Below, one piece after another: positions 1 to 7,948 of a DNA stretch of 64,000 bases. The stretch is from contig CAWJAY010000027.1 of assembly GCA_963840925.1 (NCBI GenBank), positions 232,296 through 296,295 on the forward strand, written 5' to 3'. This stretch comes from DATAOG01 sp963840925. GTDB taxonomy: Bacteria; Pseudomonadota; Alphaproteobacteria; Geminicoccales; Geminicoccaceae. The position numbers and the translations under genes were made by a program. Below the pieces are notes generated by a model, which did no database searches, was not told the DNA's origin, and worked only from the letters and a program-made list of their open reading frames with translations. Within the stretch, counting starts at the first letter, position 1, and every line of letters begins with the position of its first letter.

Positions 1-471
1 CGGATCGGCTCGGGCGGCCTGCGCGAGGCCTCGCTGCGCGCGCTGCTCTACGTGCTGATGCCGCAGCGCGCCACCGACGAGCGGACGTTCAACCTTTTGC
101 GACGGATGCGCGAGGAGCGCGGCGGCGGCATTACGCTCGCCGAGTTCAAGGCCGCGCTGCGCGAGCAGGGCTTCATGCTCCTGCTCGACCAGGAGCAGGC
201 CCTGGCGACCTTGCCGCGGCTGCTCGGGAGCGCGTCCGCCGAGCAGATCCACGCGATGCTCGAAGACCTGCGCCGCGTCGCTGCCGCCAGTGGACCGCTC
301 GGCGCCGAGTCCGAGGCCCGGCTCGGGGCGGTCGCCCGAATCTTCGAGAAGGCGGCCAGGGCGGCGCAAGCGGAACGGCCGGCGAGCGCGCGGGTGCGAG
401 CGGTCGAGGACCGTCCCGCTCGGTCGGCGGCTGATGCGCGGACACGCATGCCGCGCGGAGGGACAGGATGA
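1..471 (+). CDS. DUF3141 family protein, C-terminal part (5' end outside window)
   Basis: The reading frame is open from the first base and ends at TGA 469-471. The last 156 residues are charged and mostly helical, with a low-complexity Ala/Arg-rich tail. I assign it to the DUF3141 (PHA-synthase-like alpha/beta hydrolase) family from the opening residues, which match the conserved C-terminal region of that family, and from gene order: DUF3141 proteins commonly precede pta, ackA and fabI in alphaproteobacteria. It overlaps the next gene by an ATGA motif, which suggests translational coupling. The catalytic domain lies outside the window, so the enzymatic role cannot be checked here. Confidence 0.6.
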   Translation, partial: RIGSGGLREASLRALLYVLMPQRATDERTFNLLRRMREERGGGITLAEFKAALREQGFMLLLDQEQALATLPRLLGSASAEQIHAMLEDLRRVAAASGPLGAESEARLGAVARIFEKAARAAQAERPASARVRAVEDRPARSAADARTRMPRGGTG

Positions 472-1463
472 AGCGGTACCAGGATCCGGGCGAGGTCAGC
501 GCCGCCGCACAAGGCGGCGCGGGAGTACCGGGTCTATCCGGAGCTGATCGAGCGCTGCGCCGAGCTCGAGCCGGTCAGCGCGGCGGTCGCGCATCCCTGC
601 GATCAGGCGGCGCTGACCGCTGCGGTCGAGGCCGCGGAGGCCGGCCTGATCCGGCCGGTCCTGGTCGGACCGGAGGCCAAGATCCGCGGCGTGGCCGAAG
701 AGTTCGGCCTCGACATCCGGCCCTACCGGCTGGTCGATGCGCCGCACAGCCATGCCGCCGCCGCCAAGCCGCGGTCGAGATCGTGCGCGAGGGCGGGGCC
801 GAGGCCCTGATGAAGGGCAGCCTGCACACCGACGAGCTGATGGGCGAGGTGGTGCGCAAGGACACCGGGCTTCGGACCGAGCGCCGGATCAGCCACGTCT
901 TCATCATGGACGTGCCGACCTATCCCAAGCCGCTCGCGGTCACCGACGCCGCGATCAACATCTTCCCCGACCTCGAGACCAAGGTCGACATCGTCCAGAA
1001 CGCGATCGACATGGCGCACGCGCTCGGGCGTGGAGCGGCCCAAGGTCGCGATCCTGTCCGCGGTCGAGACGGTGACGCCGAAGATCCCCTCGACGATCGA
1101 TGCGGCGGCGCTGTGCAAGATGGCCGAGCGCGGCCAGATCACCGGCGGCCTGCTCGACGGGCCGCTCGCCTTCGACAACGCGATCAGCAAGGAGGCGGCG
1201 CGGATCAAGGGCATCCGCTCGGAGGTCGCGGGCGAGCCCGACATCCTGCTCGTGCCCGACCTCGAGGCCGGCAACATGCTGGCCAAGCAGCTGTCGTTCC
1301 TGGCCAATGCCGACGCGGCCGGCATCGTGCTCGGCGCGCGCGTGCCGATCATCCTGACCTGGCGCGCCGACACGGTGCGCGCGCGCATGGCGTCCTGCGC
1401 GGTCGCGGTGCTGCTCGCCCACGCCCGCCGGCAGCAGCGCCGGCACGCCCGGCGGCGGAGTAG
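468..1463 (+). CDS. pta: Phosphate acetyltransferase (frameshifted)
   Basis: Encodes a phosphate acetyl/butyryltransferase, which interconverts acyl-CoA and acyl-phosphate in the Pta-AckA pathway. Family blocks are clear but lie in different frames: AVAHPCDQ near 590, MKGSLHTDELMGEVV near 810, MDVPTYPKPL and DAAINIFPDLETKVDIVQNA near 905-1000, then VAILSAVETVTPKIPSTID and LLVPDLEAGNMLAKQLSF to about 1300. Frame changes are needed near 508, 772, 1028 and again near 1430 to reach the TAG at 1461-1463. The stretches between breaks are well conserved and show no extra stops, so the breaks look like base-calling indels rather than decay. There is no MaoC/PhaJ hydratase domain, unlike the longer bifunctional relatives. 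The start ATG 468 overlaps the DUF3141 stop, and ackA follows after 6 nt. Confidence 0.85.
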   Translation: MKRYQDPGEVSAAAQGGAGVPGLSGADRALRRARAGQRGGRASLRSGGADRCGRGRGGRPDPAGPGRTGGQDPRRGRRVRPRHPALPAGRCAAQPCRRRQAAVEIVREGGAEALMKGSLHTDELMGEVVRKDTGLRTERRISHVFIMDVPTYPKPLAVTDAAINIFPDLETKVDIVQNAIDMAHALGRGAAQGRDPVRGRDGDAEDPLDDRCGGAVQDGRARPDHRRPARRAARLRQRDQQGGGADQGHPLGGRGRARHPARARPRGRQHAGQAAVVPGQCRRGRHRARRARADHPDLARRHGARAHGVLRGRGAARPRPPAAAPARPAAE

Positions 1464-1469
1464 GCGGCG

Positions 1470-2689
1470 ATGGCGGACGCCGTCCTGACCATCAACGCCG
1501 GCTCCTCGAGCCTCAAGTTCTCGGTCTACCAGATCGGCGAGGACGACCGGCCGAGCGCTGGCGGCCAAGGGCCAGATCGAGGGCATCGGCACCTCGCCGC
1601 GCTTCGCCGCCGAGGACGCCGACAGGCCGAGCTGCTGGTCGAGCGCCGCTGGCCCGGACGATCGCGGTCCGGGCCACGCCGAGTTCTTCCGCGTGATCGG
1701 CGGCTGGCTGCGCGAGCAGTTCGGCAGGCGGCGAGCTGCTCGGCGTCGGCCACCGGGTGGTGCACGGCGGCATCGACTATCGCGGCGCCGGTGCTGATCG
1801 AGGCCGCGGTCGTGGACAAGCTCGAGGCGCTCTGTCCGCTCGCGCCGCTGCACCAGCCGCACAACCTCGCCGGCATCCGCGCGGTCGCCGCAGCTGCAGC
1901 CGGAGCTGCCGCAGGTCGCCTGCTTCGATACCGCCTTCCACCGCGGCCACCCCGAGGTCGCCGACTGGTTCGCCCTGCCGCGCCGGTTCTACGACGAGGG
2001 CATCCGCCGCTACGGCTTCCACGGCCTGTCCTACGAGTACATCGCCGAGCGCGCTGCCCGAGGTCGGCGCCGGAGATCGCCGACGGCCGGGTCGTCGTCG
2101 CCCATCTCGGCAGCGGCGCCAGCATGTGCGCGCTCAGGGCCGGCCGCAGCGTCGACAGCACGATGGGCTTCACCGCGCTCGACGGCCTGCCGATGGGCAC
2201 CCGCTGCGGCGCGCTCGACCCCGGCGTCGTGCTGCACCTGATCCGGGCGCATCGGCATGGACGCCGACGCGATCGAGCGCCTGCTCTACCACGACTGCGG
2301 GCTCAAGGGCGTGTCGGGGATCAGCAACGACATGCGCGACCTGCTGGCGAGCGACGACCCGCGCGCCGCGCAGGCGATCGAGCTGTTCGTCTGGCGGATC
2401 GATCGCGAGCTCGGCGCGCTCGCCGCCGCGCTCGGCGGCCTCGACGGCCTCGTGTTCACCGCCGGGATCGGCGAGCGCTCGGCCGCGATCCGCGAGCGGG
2501 TCTGCGCGCGGCGCCGCCTGGCTCGGCGTCGAGCTCGATCGCGGCCGCCAACCGCGGCCGGCGGCCCGCAGATCTCGAGCCGCGGCCAGCCGGGTCGCGG
2601 TCTACGCGATCCCGACCGACGAGGAGCAGATGATCGCCCGGCACACGCTGGCCGTGCTGCGGCCGGGCGCCAAGCGCTGGAGCGCCTGA
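1470..2689 (+). CDS. ackA: Acetate kinase (heavily frameshifted)
   Basis: Acetate kinase makes ATP and acetate from acetyl-phosphate and ADP. The N-terminal nucleotide-binding motif LTINAGSSSLKFSVY follows ATG 1470. Downstream, GHRVVHGG (about 1750), CFDTAFHRGHPEVADWFALP (about 1920), HLGSGASMCAL (about 2105), MGFTALDGLPMGTRCGALDP (about 2163), LVFTAGIGERS (about 2450) and IPTDEEQMIA (about 2610) are all standard family blocks. They are spread over all three frames: about a dozen single-base changes lie between 1555 and 2600, nearly all extra bases, with one change of two bases near 1612. No block carries an obviously damaging substitution. The stop TGA 2687-2689 overlaps an ATG at 2689 (TGATG), so fabI is probably coupled to it. 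Confidence 0.87.
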
Positions 2690-3500
2690 TGACAATGACC
2701 GAGACCGATCGGAACCGTGCCGTTCGACGCCAACCTGCGCCGGCTCGAGGGCAAGAAGGGCCTGGTGATCGGCATCGCCAACGAGCACTCGATCGCCTAT
2801 GGCTGCGCCCGGGCGTTCCGCTCGTTCGGCGCCGAGCTCGCGCATCACCTATCTGAACGACAAGGCGAAGCCCTACGTCGAGCCGCTCGCCGGCGAGCTC
2901 GAGGCGCCGATCCTGATGCCGCTCGACGTCCAGGTCCAGGGCCAGATGGAGGCGGTGTTCGAGGCGATCGGCCGGCGCTGGGGCCGGCTCGACTTCGCGC
3001 TGCACTCGATCGCCTTCGCGCCGAGGGCGGACCTGCACGGCCGCGTGGTCGACTGCTCGCGCGAGGGCTTCCTGCTCGCGATGGACGTCTCCTGCCACTC
3101 GTTCATCCGCATGGCGCGCCTCGCCGAGCCGCTGATGAAGGACGGCGGCGCTCTGTTCACGATGAGCTACTTCGGCGCCGAGCGGGTGGTCGAGAACTAC
3201 AACCTGATGGGGCCGGTCAAGGCCGCGCTCGAGGCCTCGGCGCGCTATCTGGCGGCCGAGCTCGGGCCCAAGGGCATCCGCGTCCACGCGATCTCGCCCG
3301 GGCCGCTCAAGACCCGCGCCGCCTCGGGCATCGCCCACTTCGACGAGCTGCTCGACAAGGCGGCCGAGCGCGCGCCGGCGCGCCGCCTGGTGACGATCGA
3401 GGACGTCGGCTTTGCGGTCGCCGGGCTCGCGACCGACGCCGCCAGGCTGATCACCGGCGATACCATCTACATCGACGGCGGCTACCACATCATGGGCTGA
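2689..3500 (+). CDS. fabI: Enoyl-[acyl-carrier-protein] reductase FabI (frameshifted)
   Basis: NADH-dependent enoyl-ACP reductase of type II fatty-acid synthesis. The SDR-type N-terminus (GKKGLVIGIANEHSIAYG, from GTG 2717) and the C-terminal two thirds (from about 2842) are in different frames. One extra base near 2840 separates ELA from ITYLND. The active-site region YFGAERVVENYNLMGPVKAA has the Tyr and Lys spacing of FabI, and the C-terminus is typical (TIYIDGGYHIMG). Starting at ATG 2689 needs a second extra base near 2713; otherwise the start would be GTG 2717. The gene belongs to the DUF3141-pta-ackA-fabI cluster and is translationally coupled to ackA. Confidence 0.87.
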
Positions 3501-3617
3501 GGCTCGAGGGGCTGCGCCCGCGCAGAGCCCGCTTGCATTCCTGTTCCGGCGCTGGTACGGCGCGGCGTCGGATTCAGGCCCGGCATCCGAGGAATCGCCG
3601 CTGAAAGGAAGCCAAGC

Positions 3618-4454
3618 ATGCGTGCCCTGCTCACCTCGACGACCGGCGCCACCTTCGCCGGTGCTCTGCTCAGCGCCAACCTCGCTCTGGCCCAGTCGGC
3701 GAGCACCGAGAGCGCCATCGCCGAACCCGAGCCGGCGCAGGGCGTGAACTTCGCGGTCGGTCTCGGCATCGGCGTCGCGCCGGACTACGAGGGCTCGGAC
3801 GATTATGCGCCCGTGCCGCTCTGGAACCTGAGCGTGAACAATCTCTACCATCCGAAGACCTTCATTCAGGTGCTCGGACCACGGCTCTTGTCGAACCTCC
3901 TCCCGGATGATCATTGGCGGTTCGGTGTTGTCGCGCAATTCATCAAGGAGCGCGATGACGTCGACGACAATGCTGTCGACGACCTCGACAGCGTCGACCC
4001 CGCGCTGATGGTCGGACTGGTCGGCGGTTACGATTTCCTCGCCGATCCGCAGCACGACGTGATCGTGGAAGCCGAGGCCCGGCAGGACATCGCCAACGAC
4101 AACGGCTTTCTGGGCACGCTTCGGGGGCGCTACGGTGGTCGGCTGTCCCCGAGCATGCGCTTAGATACCTTCATCCAGTCGACCTGGGCGAACGACGACT
4201 ACATGTCGTCCTACTTCGGCATCGATGGCGGCGACGCCGCGCGCAGCGGGCTCGACCAGTTCAGCGCCGACGAAGGCTTCAAGGACATCGGCCTCGGCGG
4301 CTCGGTCACCTACCGCTTCCTCGAGCACTGGAGCGTGACCGGGCTCGCCAACTACACCCGTCTGCTCAACGATGCCGCCGACAGCCCGGTGGTCGATGAC
4401 CGGGGCGACGAGAACCAGTTCGTGACCGGCGCCTTGATCAACTATCGATTTTGA
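3618..4454 (+). CDS. MipA/OmpV family outer-membrane protein
   Basis: A 278-residue protein with an N-terminal Sec signal peptide (about residues 1-25, cleavage after ANLALA). The mature part alternates aromatic and polar residues and ends in YRF, as outer-membrane beta barrels do. The motif GLGIGVAPDYEGSDDY near residue 49 and the C-terminal GGSVTYRF and FVTGALINYRF are typical of MipA/OmpV proteins, which sit in the outer membrane and are linked to murein-enzyme scaffolding or porin-like roles. The specific role is unknown. The ATG is preceded by GAAAGGAAG, a good ribosome binding site. No frameshift is seen, in contrast to the block just upstream. Confidence 0.85.
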   Translation: MRALLTSTTGATFAGALLSANLALAQSASTESAIAEPEPAQGVNFAVGLGIGVAPDYEGSDDYAPVPLWNLSVNNLYHPKTFIQVLGPRLLSNLLPDDHWRFGVVAQFIKERDDVDDNAVDDLDSVDPALMVGLVGGYDFLADPQHDVIVEAEARQDIANDNGFLGTLRGRYGGRLSPSMRLDTFIQSTWANDDYMSSYFGIDGGDAARSGLDQFSADEGFKDIGLGGSVTYRFLEHWSVTGLANYTRLLNDAADSPVVDDRGDENQFVTGALINYRF

Positions 4455-4566
4455 GCCGCTGGTCCTCGCCGGCCGGCCGCTGATCGATCGACGCTGAGCC
4501 CGCGGCGGCGACCTCGGCCTGGCTCCGCCCCGACGGGCACCGTGATCCGCTGGAGGTTGCACGGCC

Positions 4567-5655
4567 ATGCGCGAGGCGAGCCGGATGGACGGCGACAACC
4601 GGATCGAGCGGATCGTCGGCCTGGTGCTGCTGGCGATGCTGGCGGTCGGCTGCGTGCTCGTGCTGCGGCCGTTCTTCACCGCCGTCTGCTTCGCGCTGAT
4701 CCTGGTCGTCGCCACCTGGCCGGCGTTCGAGCGTCTGCAGCGCTGGTTCGGCGGCAGCCGGACCTCCGCGGCGCTGCTGATGGTCGTGCTCGCGGCGCTG
4801 GTCCTGGTGCTGCCGCCGGCGCTGGTCGCGTCCAGCATCGACTACAACGTCGCCGGCACCGTCCGGCTGCTGCGCGACCTCTCGCACGACGGCCTGCCGC
4901 CGCCGCCGGCCTGGGTCGCCGAGGTCAAGCTGATCGGGCCGGACATCCACGCCCGCTGGCAGGCGCTGGCGAGCGGCGGGCCCGAGGCGGGCGAGCGCAT
5001 CCAGGCGTTCATCGCCTGGGCCCGGCTCAAGCTGATCGGCGCCGGCTTCGGCCTGGGCGCCGCCGTCGTCCAGCTGATCCTGGCGATCGTGACCGCGTTC
5101 TTTCTCTACCGCGACGGCGTGGCGGTCCGGCGCAGCCTGATGTCGGCCGGCCGGCGGGTCGCCGGCGAGCACGCGCCGCGGCTGCTCAAGGTCGCCTACG
5201 CGACCATCGTCGGCGTCGTCTACGGCGTCCTCGGGACCGCGCTCGCCCAGGCGCTGCTGCTGCTGATCGGGCTCTGGATCACCGGAATTCCCGCGGCGCT
5301 GCTGCTCGGGCTGCTGCTGTTCCTGTTGTCCCTGATCCCGCTCGGGCCGTTGCTGATCCTGGGGCCGGCGGCGGTCTGGCTCTATCTGGGCGGCGCGACC
5401 GGATGGGCGGTTTTCATCATCGTCTGGGGCATCGCCGCCGGCCTGGTGACCGACAACCTGCTCAAGCCCTGGCTGATCAGCCGCGGCAGCGATCTGCCCT
5501 TGATCCTGATCCTGTTCGGGGTGATCGGCGGCGCGGTCGCCTTCGGCACGCTCGGGCTGTTCCTGGGGCCGACCCTGCTTGCGGTCGGCTACGAGCTGAT
5601 CCGCGAATGGAACGCGCCCGAAGACGCCGACCCGCAGCTGAGCTTCACCGGCTAG
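4567..5655 (+). CDS. AI-2E family transporter / permease
   Basis: A 362-residue integral membrane protein with paired hydrophobic helices at residues 15-55 and 65-90, a soluble region at about 95-155, then a cluster of helices to about residue 345. This matches the AI-2E family (PF01594; YdiK/PerM/TqsA-like), whose members export small molecules or ions. The conserved LLLFLLSLIPLGPLLI-type helix and the VTDNLLKPWLIS motif near residue 300 support it. Start ATG 4567 has a GGAGG site 10 nt upstream. The substrate cannot be deduced. The gene is followed after 95 nt by hyuB in the same direction. Confidence 0.85.
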   Translation: MREASRMDGDNRIERIVGLVLLAMLAVGCVLVLRPFFTAVCFALILVVATWPAFERLQRWFGGSRTSAALLMVVLAALVLVLPPALVASSIDYNVAGTVRLLRDLSHDGLPPPPAWVAEVKLIGPDIHARWQALASGGPEAGERIQAFIAWARLKLIGAGFGLGAAVVQLILAIVTAFFLYRDGVAVRRSLMSAGRRVAGEHAPRLLKVAYATIVGVVYGVLGTALAQALLLLIGLWITGIPAALLLGLLLFLLSLIPLGPLLILGPAAVWLYLGGATGWAVFIIVWGIAAGLVTDNLLKPWLISRGSDLPLILILFGVIGGAVAFGTLGLFLGPTLLAVGYELIREWNAPEDADPQLSFTG

Positions 5656-5750
5656 TCTGGCCGGCTGTTGGCGAGCGTTGCCGCCGGCATCCTGCAAGGA
5701 CAGCCGTGGGACGCATGGCGTGGCGCCGGCACCATCGTGGGAAAACAGCC

Positions 5751-7532
5751 ATGGCTGATGGCGTCCGGCTCGCGGTGCTGTCGAGCCGGCTCGAGACGAT
5801 CGCGCGCAAGATGGCGAACACGTTGTTCCGGACCGCGCGCTCGGGCCTGATCAATAGCGCGCGCGACCTCTCCTGCTGCATCCTGACCGCCGGCCACGAG
5901 CTGCTCGCCGAGGCCGAAAGCCTGCCCTCGCACGTGCTGGTCGGCCCCGACCTGATGGCGCAGACGATGCAGGCGTTCCATCCACGGCTCGCCCGCGGCG
6001 ATGCCTTCCTGCACAACTCGCCCTATCACGGCAACTCGCACGCCGCCGACCACACGATCCTGGTGCCGGTGCTTGACGACGAGGGCAGCCACCGCTTCAC
6101 GACCTTCGCCAAGGCCCATCAGGCCGACATCGGCAACGCGCAGCCGACCTCCTATTTCGCGACCGCCCGCGACGTCTACGAGGAGGGCGCGCTGATCTTT
6201 CCCGCGGTCAAGGTGCAGCGCGACTACCGCGACATCGACGACGTGATCCGGATGTGCCGGGCGCGGATCCGGGTGCCCGAGCAGTGGTACGGCGACTATC
6301 TGGCCCTGATCGGGGCGGCCCGGATCGGCGAGCGGGAGCTTCTGGCGCTCGGCCGCGAGGTCGGCTGGGACGCGCTGGCCGAGCACGCCGCGGCCTGGTT
6401 CGACTACAGCGAGGGCCGGATGGCGGCAGCGCTCCGCCGCCTGCCGGCGGGCGAGATCACGCAGGCCGGGACCCACGACCCGTTTCCCGGGACCCCGCCC
6501 GAGGGTCTGCGGGTCACGGTCACGGTCCGCACCGACCCGCAAGCCGGCAAAATCGAGGTTGACCTGCGCGACAACCCGGACACGCTCGCCTCCGGGCTCA
6601 ACGTCACCGAGGCCAACGCCAAGGCCGCGGCGATGATCGGCATCTTCTCCGGGCTGGGCATGGACGTGCCGCGCAACGCCGGCAGCTACCGCCGGGTCCG
6701 GGTGCTGGTCCGGGACAACTGCTGCATCGGCGGGCCGCGCCACCCGGCCTCGTGCTCGCTCTCGACCACCAACCTCGCGACCAAGGTCGGCAACGCCACG
6801 CAGACCGCGCTGGCCGAGCTCGGCGCCGGCTTCGGCCTCGCGGAGACGGGGACCATCGTGCCGGCCTCGATGGCGGTGATCTCCGGCCGCGACCCGCGCC
6901 GGCAGCAGGCGCCGTTCATCAACTCGCTGTTCCTGATGCACACCGGCGGCGCCGGCGCACCGCGGGCGGACGCCTGGCTCACGACCGTCCATATCGGCGA
7001 CCTCGGGCTTTGCTACCTCGACAGCGTCGAGATGGACGAATTGCTCTACCCGATCCGCGTCTGCGGGCGCTGCCTGCTGATCGACACCGAAGGTGCCGGG
7101 CGCTTCCGGGGGGCGCCCGCGGCCCGCGCCGAGTACGGGCCGATCGAGACGTCCCTGGTCGCGTGGTTCGCGAGCGATGGCACCCGGAACGCGCCCGCGG
7201 GCGTGCGCGGCGGCCTTGCCGGCGGGCGGGCGGCGCAGTTCCGGCGCGGCGCCGACGGCGCGCTCGTGCCGGTCACCGCGTTCGGCGGCGTCACGCTCGC
7301 CCCCGGCGAGAGCCTGGTCGCGGTCTGCTGCGGGGGCGGCGGCTACGGTCCGCCCTGCGAGCGCGACCCGGAGCGGGTCCAAAACGACGTTCGCGAGGGC
7401 TGGGTCTCGCGCCAACGCGCCGCGGCGGTCTATGGCGTGGTCCTCGATGCTGCCGGCGCGCTCGACCGGCCGGCGACCGCTGCCGCCCGCGCCCGGCTCG
7501 CCGCAGCGCCCGGTCCTCGACGCCAGGGTTGA
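5751..7532 (+). CDS. hyuB: Hydantoinase B / oxoprolinase family subunit
   Basis: A 593-residue HyuB-family protein, the B subunit of ATP-dependent N-methylhydantoinase/5-oxoprolinase/acetone carboxylase-type enzymes. The motif NSPYHGNSHAADH near residue 87 is the conserved metal/active-site region. MANTLFRTARSGLINSARDL near the N-terminus and the Gly-rich C-terminal GGGGYGPPCERDPERVQNDV are also typical. Start ATG 5751 is chosen because conserved sequence begins there, although the frame is open further upstream. No gene for the partner A subunit (HyuA) is next to it. It is therefore an orphan B subunit, or the A subunit is elsewhere. A D-hydantoinase-type enzyme starts 56 kb downstream but belongs to another family. 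Confidence 0.87.
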   Translation: MADGVRLAVLSSRLETIARKMANTLFRTARSGLINSARDLSCCILTAGHELLAEAESLPSHVLVGPDLMAQTMQAFHPRLARGDAFLHNSPYHGNSHAADHTILVPVLDDEGSHRFTTFAKAHQADIGNAQPTSYFATARDVYEEGALIFPAVKVQRDYRDIDDVIRMCRARIRVPEQWYGDYLALIGAARIGERELLALGREVGWDALAEHAAAWFDYSEGRMAAALRRLPAGEITQAGTHDPFPGTPPEGLRVTVTVRTDPQAGKIEVDLRDNPDTLASGLNVTEANAKAAAMIGIFSGLGMDVPRNAGSYRRVRVLVRDNCCIGGPRHPASCSLSTTNLATKVGNATQTALAELGAGFGLAETGTIVPASMAVISGRDPRRQQAPFINSLFLMHTGGAGAPRADAWLTTVHIGDLGLCYLDSVEMDELLYPIRVCGRCLLIDTEGAGRFRGAPAARAEYGPIETSLVAWFASDGTRNAPAGVRGGLAGGRAAQFRRGADGALVPVTAFGGVTLAPGESLVAVCCGGGGYGPPCERDPERVQNDVREGWVSRQRAAAVYGVVLDAAGALDRPATAAARARLAAAPGPRRQG

Positions 7533-7642
7533 GTGCACACAAGTGTGTCCTGCGGTCGCTGGAGCCCGCCGATCAAGGGCCTGGATTCTTGCCTAGATGC
7601 GACATCGGACGTAAACCTGCCATTCGGCGTTTCTCCCATTCT

Positions 7643-7654
7643 AAACAATTGTTT
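7643..7654. promoter_or_regulatory. Perfect 12-bp palindrome AAACAATTGTTT
   Basis: The sequence AAACAATTGTTT reads the same on both strands and lies in an unusually A+T-rich stretch downstream of hyuB. It could be a dimeric-regulator site, but no gene with a start nearby obviously uses it, and a palindrome this short can occur by chance. Confidence 0.25.
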
Positions 7655-7860
7655 GGTCATTTCATCTTACAAACCAGATAAAGATTGATCGAGGCTCAAG
7701 CGCTGGAGGCCTCCGCGCAACTTGTGAGCCCTAAATCAAACTAGGCACACTTCCGTGCGCATGTGGTATCACTTTGGCGTCAGTCGCCAGCATACGTGTT
7801 GCCATCGCCAGCATGGCATCGGCGATCTTCGACCGGCTCAACTGGCTCCCGTCCACGTGC

Positions 7861-7926
7861 CGGCGGCTGTTCTTGACCTGGATTTTGCCAGCCGCAGTCA
7901 TGGGAAAATCACGCAGCCGGTCGACT
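7861..7926 (-). pseudogene. Remnant of an AMP-dependent acyl-CoA ligase (C-terminal motif)
   Basis: Read on the minus strand, this segment encodes DRLRDFPMTAAGKIQVK. It matches the C-terminal motif of ANL-family acyl-CoA ligases (consensus like DFPxTAxGKIQK), whose Lys is the catalytic lysine of the adenylation step. The rest of the ligase (about 500 residues) is missing and the frame continues into unrelated residues, so this is a short relic. The motif is seen directly; the origin is inferred. Confidence 0.5.
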
Positions 7927-7948
7927 GGGCCGGGACTGCTCGGAATCG

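Larger units (their letters stand above)
7533..7948. other. A+T-richer intergenic region with a gene remnant
   Basis: A 416-nt gap between convergent hyuB and rlmB. The part at about 7590-7760 is clearly richer in A+T than its surroundings. It contains the perfect 12-bp palindrome listed separately, and the part next to rlmB holds a short remnant of an acyl-CoA ligase gene on the minus strand. No intact gene is seen. Confidence 0.5.

Noticed and set aside
4542..5750. Long upstream open frame joined to hyuB
   Set aside because: It runs antiparallel in codon sense across the AI-2E transporter gene in another frame and has no family similarity; conserved HyuB sequence starts at 5751.
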